Assembly: GCA_030587505.1 (NCBI GenBank)
Contig: JAUQYY010000417.1
Location: forward strand, 1-5,377
DNA length: 5,377 nt
Origin: Candidatus Sigynarchaeota archaeon
Lineage (GTDB): Archaea; Asgardarchaeota; Jordarchaeia; Jordarchaeales; Jordarchaeaceae
Reading direction: 5' to 3'
A program made the translations under genes and the position numbers. Under the pieces are notes generated by a model that saw only the letters and a list, made by a program, of their open reading frames with translations, ran no database searches and was not told the DNA's origin. Shown here piece by piece: positions 5,296 through 5,377 of the stretch (positions within the stretch are counted from its first letter, which is position 1; each line of letters opens with the position of its first letter).

Positions 5296-5377
5296 TTACA
5301 CGCTTCCGTTTAACACTGCAGCAAGTGCCTCACTAAAGTTTATTCTTCTGATGGTGCTTTTCACCGGGCCTTCGAAA
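5296..5377 (-). CDS. Possible 3' end of a gene entering from the right
   Basis: On the minus strand a frame enters at the window edge and ends with TAA at 5298-5296 after 26 codons. The peptide includes VKSTIRRINFSEALAA, with a plausible amphipathic character, but it is too short to identify and could be chance. If real, it would be the C-terminus of a gene lying mostly outside the window and read in the same direction as the interrupted gene at 4721-5029. Confidence 0.2.
   Translation of the reverse strand, partial: FEGPVKSTIRRINFSEALAAVLNGSV

Larger units (their letters stand above)
5045..5377 (+). other. Gene-poor end with a weak open frame off the edge
   Basis: From ATG at 5045 one plus-strand frame stays open for 111 codons to the window end. 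It is unlikely to be a gene. It has no ribosome binding site, and the start sits only 15 bp from the divergent minus-strand ATG and overlaps that gene's probable promoter. Its Phe, His and Asp codons end largely in T, unlike the C-ending codons of the neighbouring fragment, and no motif is recognisable. An AGAGGAGGA at 5132-5140 is followed only by a 33-codon frame (TTG at 5152, stop at 5251). No RNA gene or repeat was found in this stretch. Confidence 0.2.

Noticed and set aside
5205..5336. A 43-codon plus-strand frame starting with ATG after AAAAGGAAG
   Set aside because: The purine stretch runs right up to the start, leaving no normal spacing. The peptide has no motif and overlaps two other weak frames.

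Overview
The window looks like about 5.4 kb of an archaeal chromosome of moderate GC. The evidence is AT-rich TATA-like boxes about 25 bp before the expected transcript starts, short leaders with GGAGG-type ribosome binding sites, GTG/TTG starts beside ATG, and T-tracts after genes. The protein types (HdrD/GlcF-like iron-sulfur protein, membrane-anchored methyltransferase) fit uncultured Thermoproteota such as Bathyarchaeia. That placement is inferred from general resemblance and was not tested.

Layout, left to right. 1-141: promoter region. 142-417: a 91-residue two-helix membrane protein resembling DUF4405/cytochrome b-like modules. 418-621: intergenic. 622-1350 and 1366-2541: a tight two-gene redox operon. 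Its first gene is the C-terminal half of a GlcD-type FAD-linked oxidase that lacks the FAD-binding domain. The second is a complete GlcF/HdrD-like protein with two N-terminal [4Fe-4S] motifs and two CCG domains. 2698-3576: a metallo-beta-lactamase-fold hydrolase under its own promoter. 3862-4572: a SAM-dependent methyltransferase with two N-terminal membrane helices, also under its own promoter. 4721-5029 on the minus strand: a small gene of unknown function with one in-frame TGA. 5030-5377: no convincing gene, only two weak open frames that reach the window edge.

Functionally, the first three genes suggest electron transfer: the flavin-oxidase fragment and CCG iron-sulfur protein resemble the catalytic and electron-transfer subunits of 2-hydroxyacid dehydrogenases (GlcD/GlcF, D-lactate dehydrogenase) or HdrD-type enzymes, and the nearby small haem-protein candidate could be a membrane contact. 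This link is inferred from proximity. The hydrolase and methyltransferase appear to be separate transcription units.

The points most worth a second look are the flavoenzyme lacking its FAD-binding half, the minus-strand gene interrupted by TGA despite strong codon bias on both sides of it, and a near-identical 19-bp element before two genes. I see no tRNA, rRNA, CRISPR array or insertion sequence.
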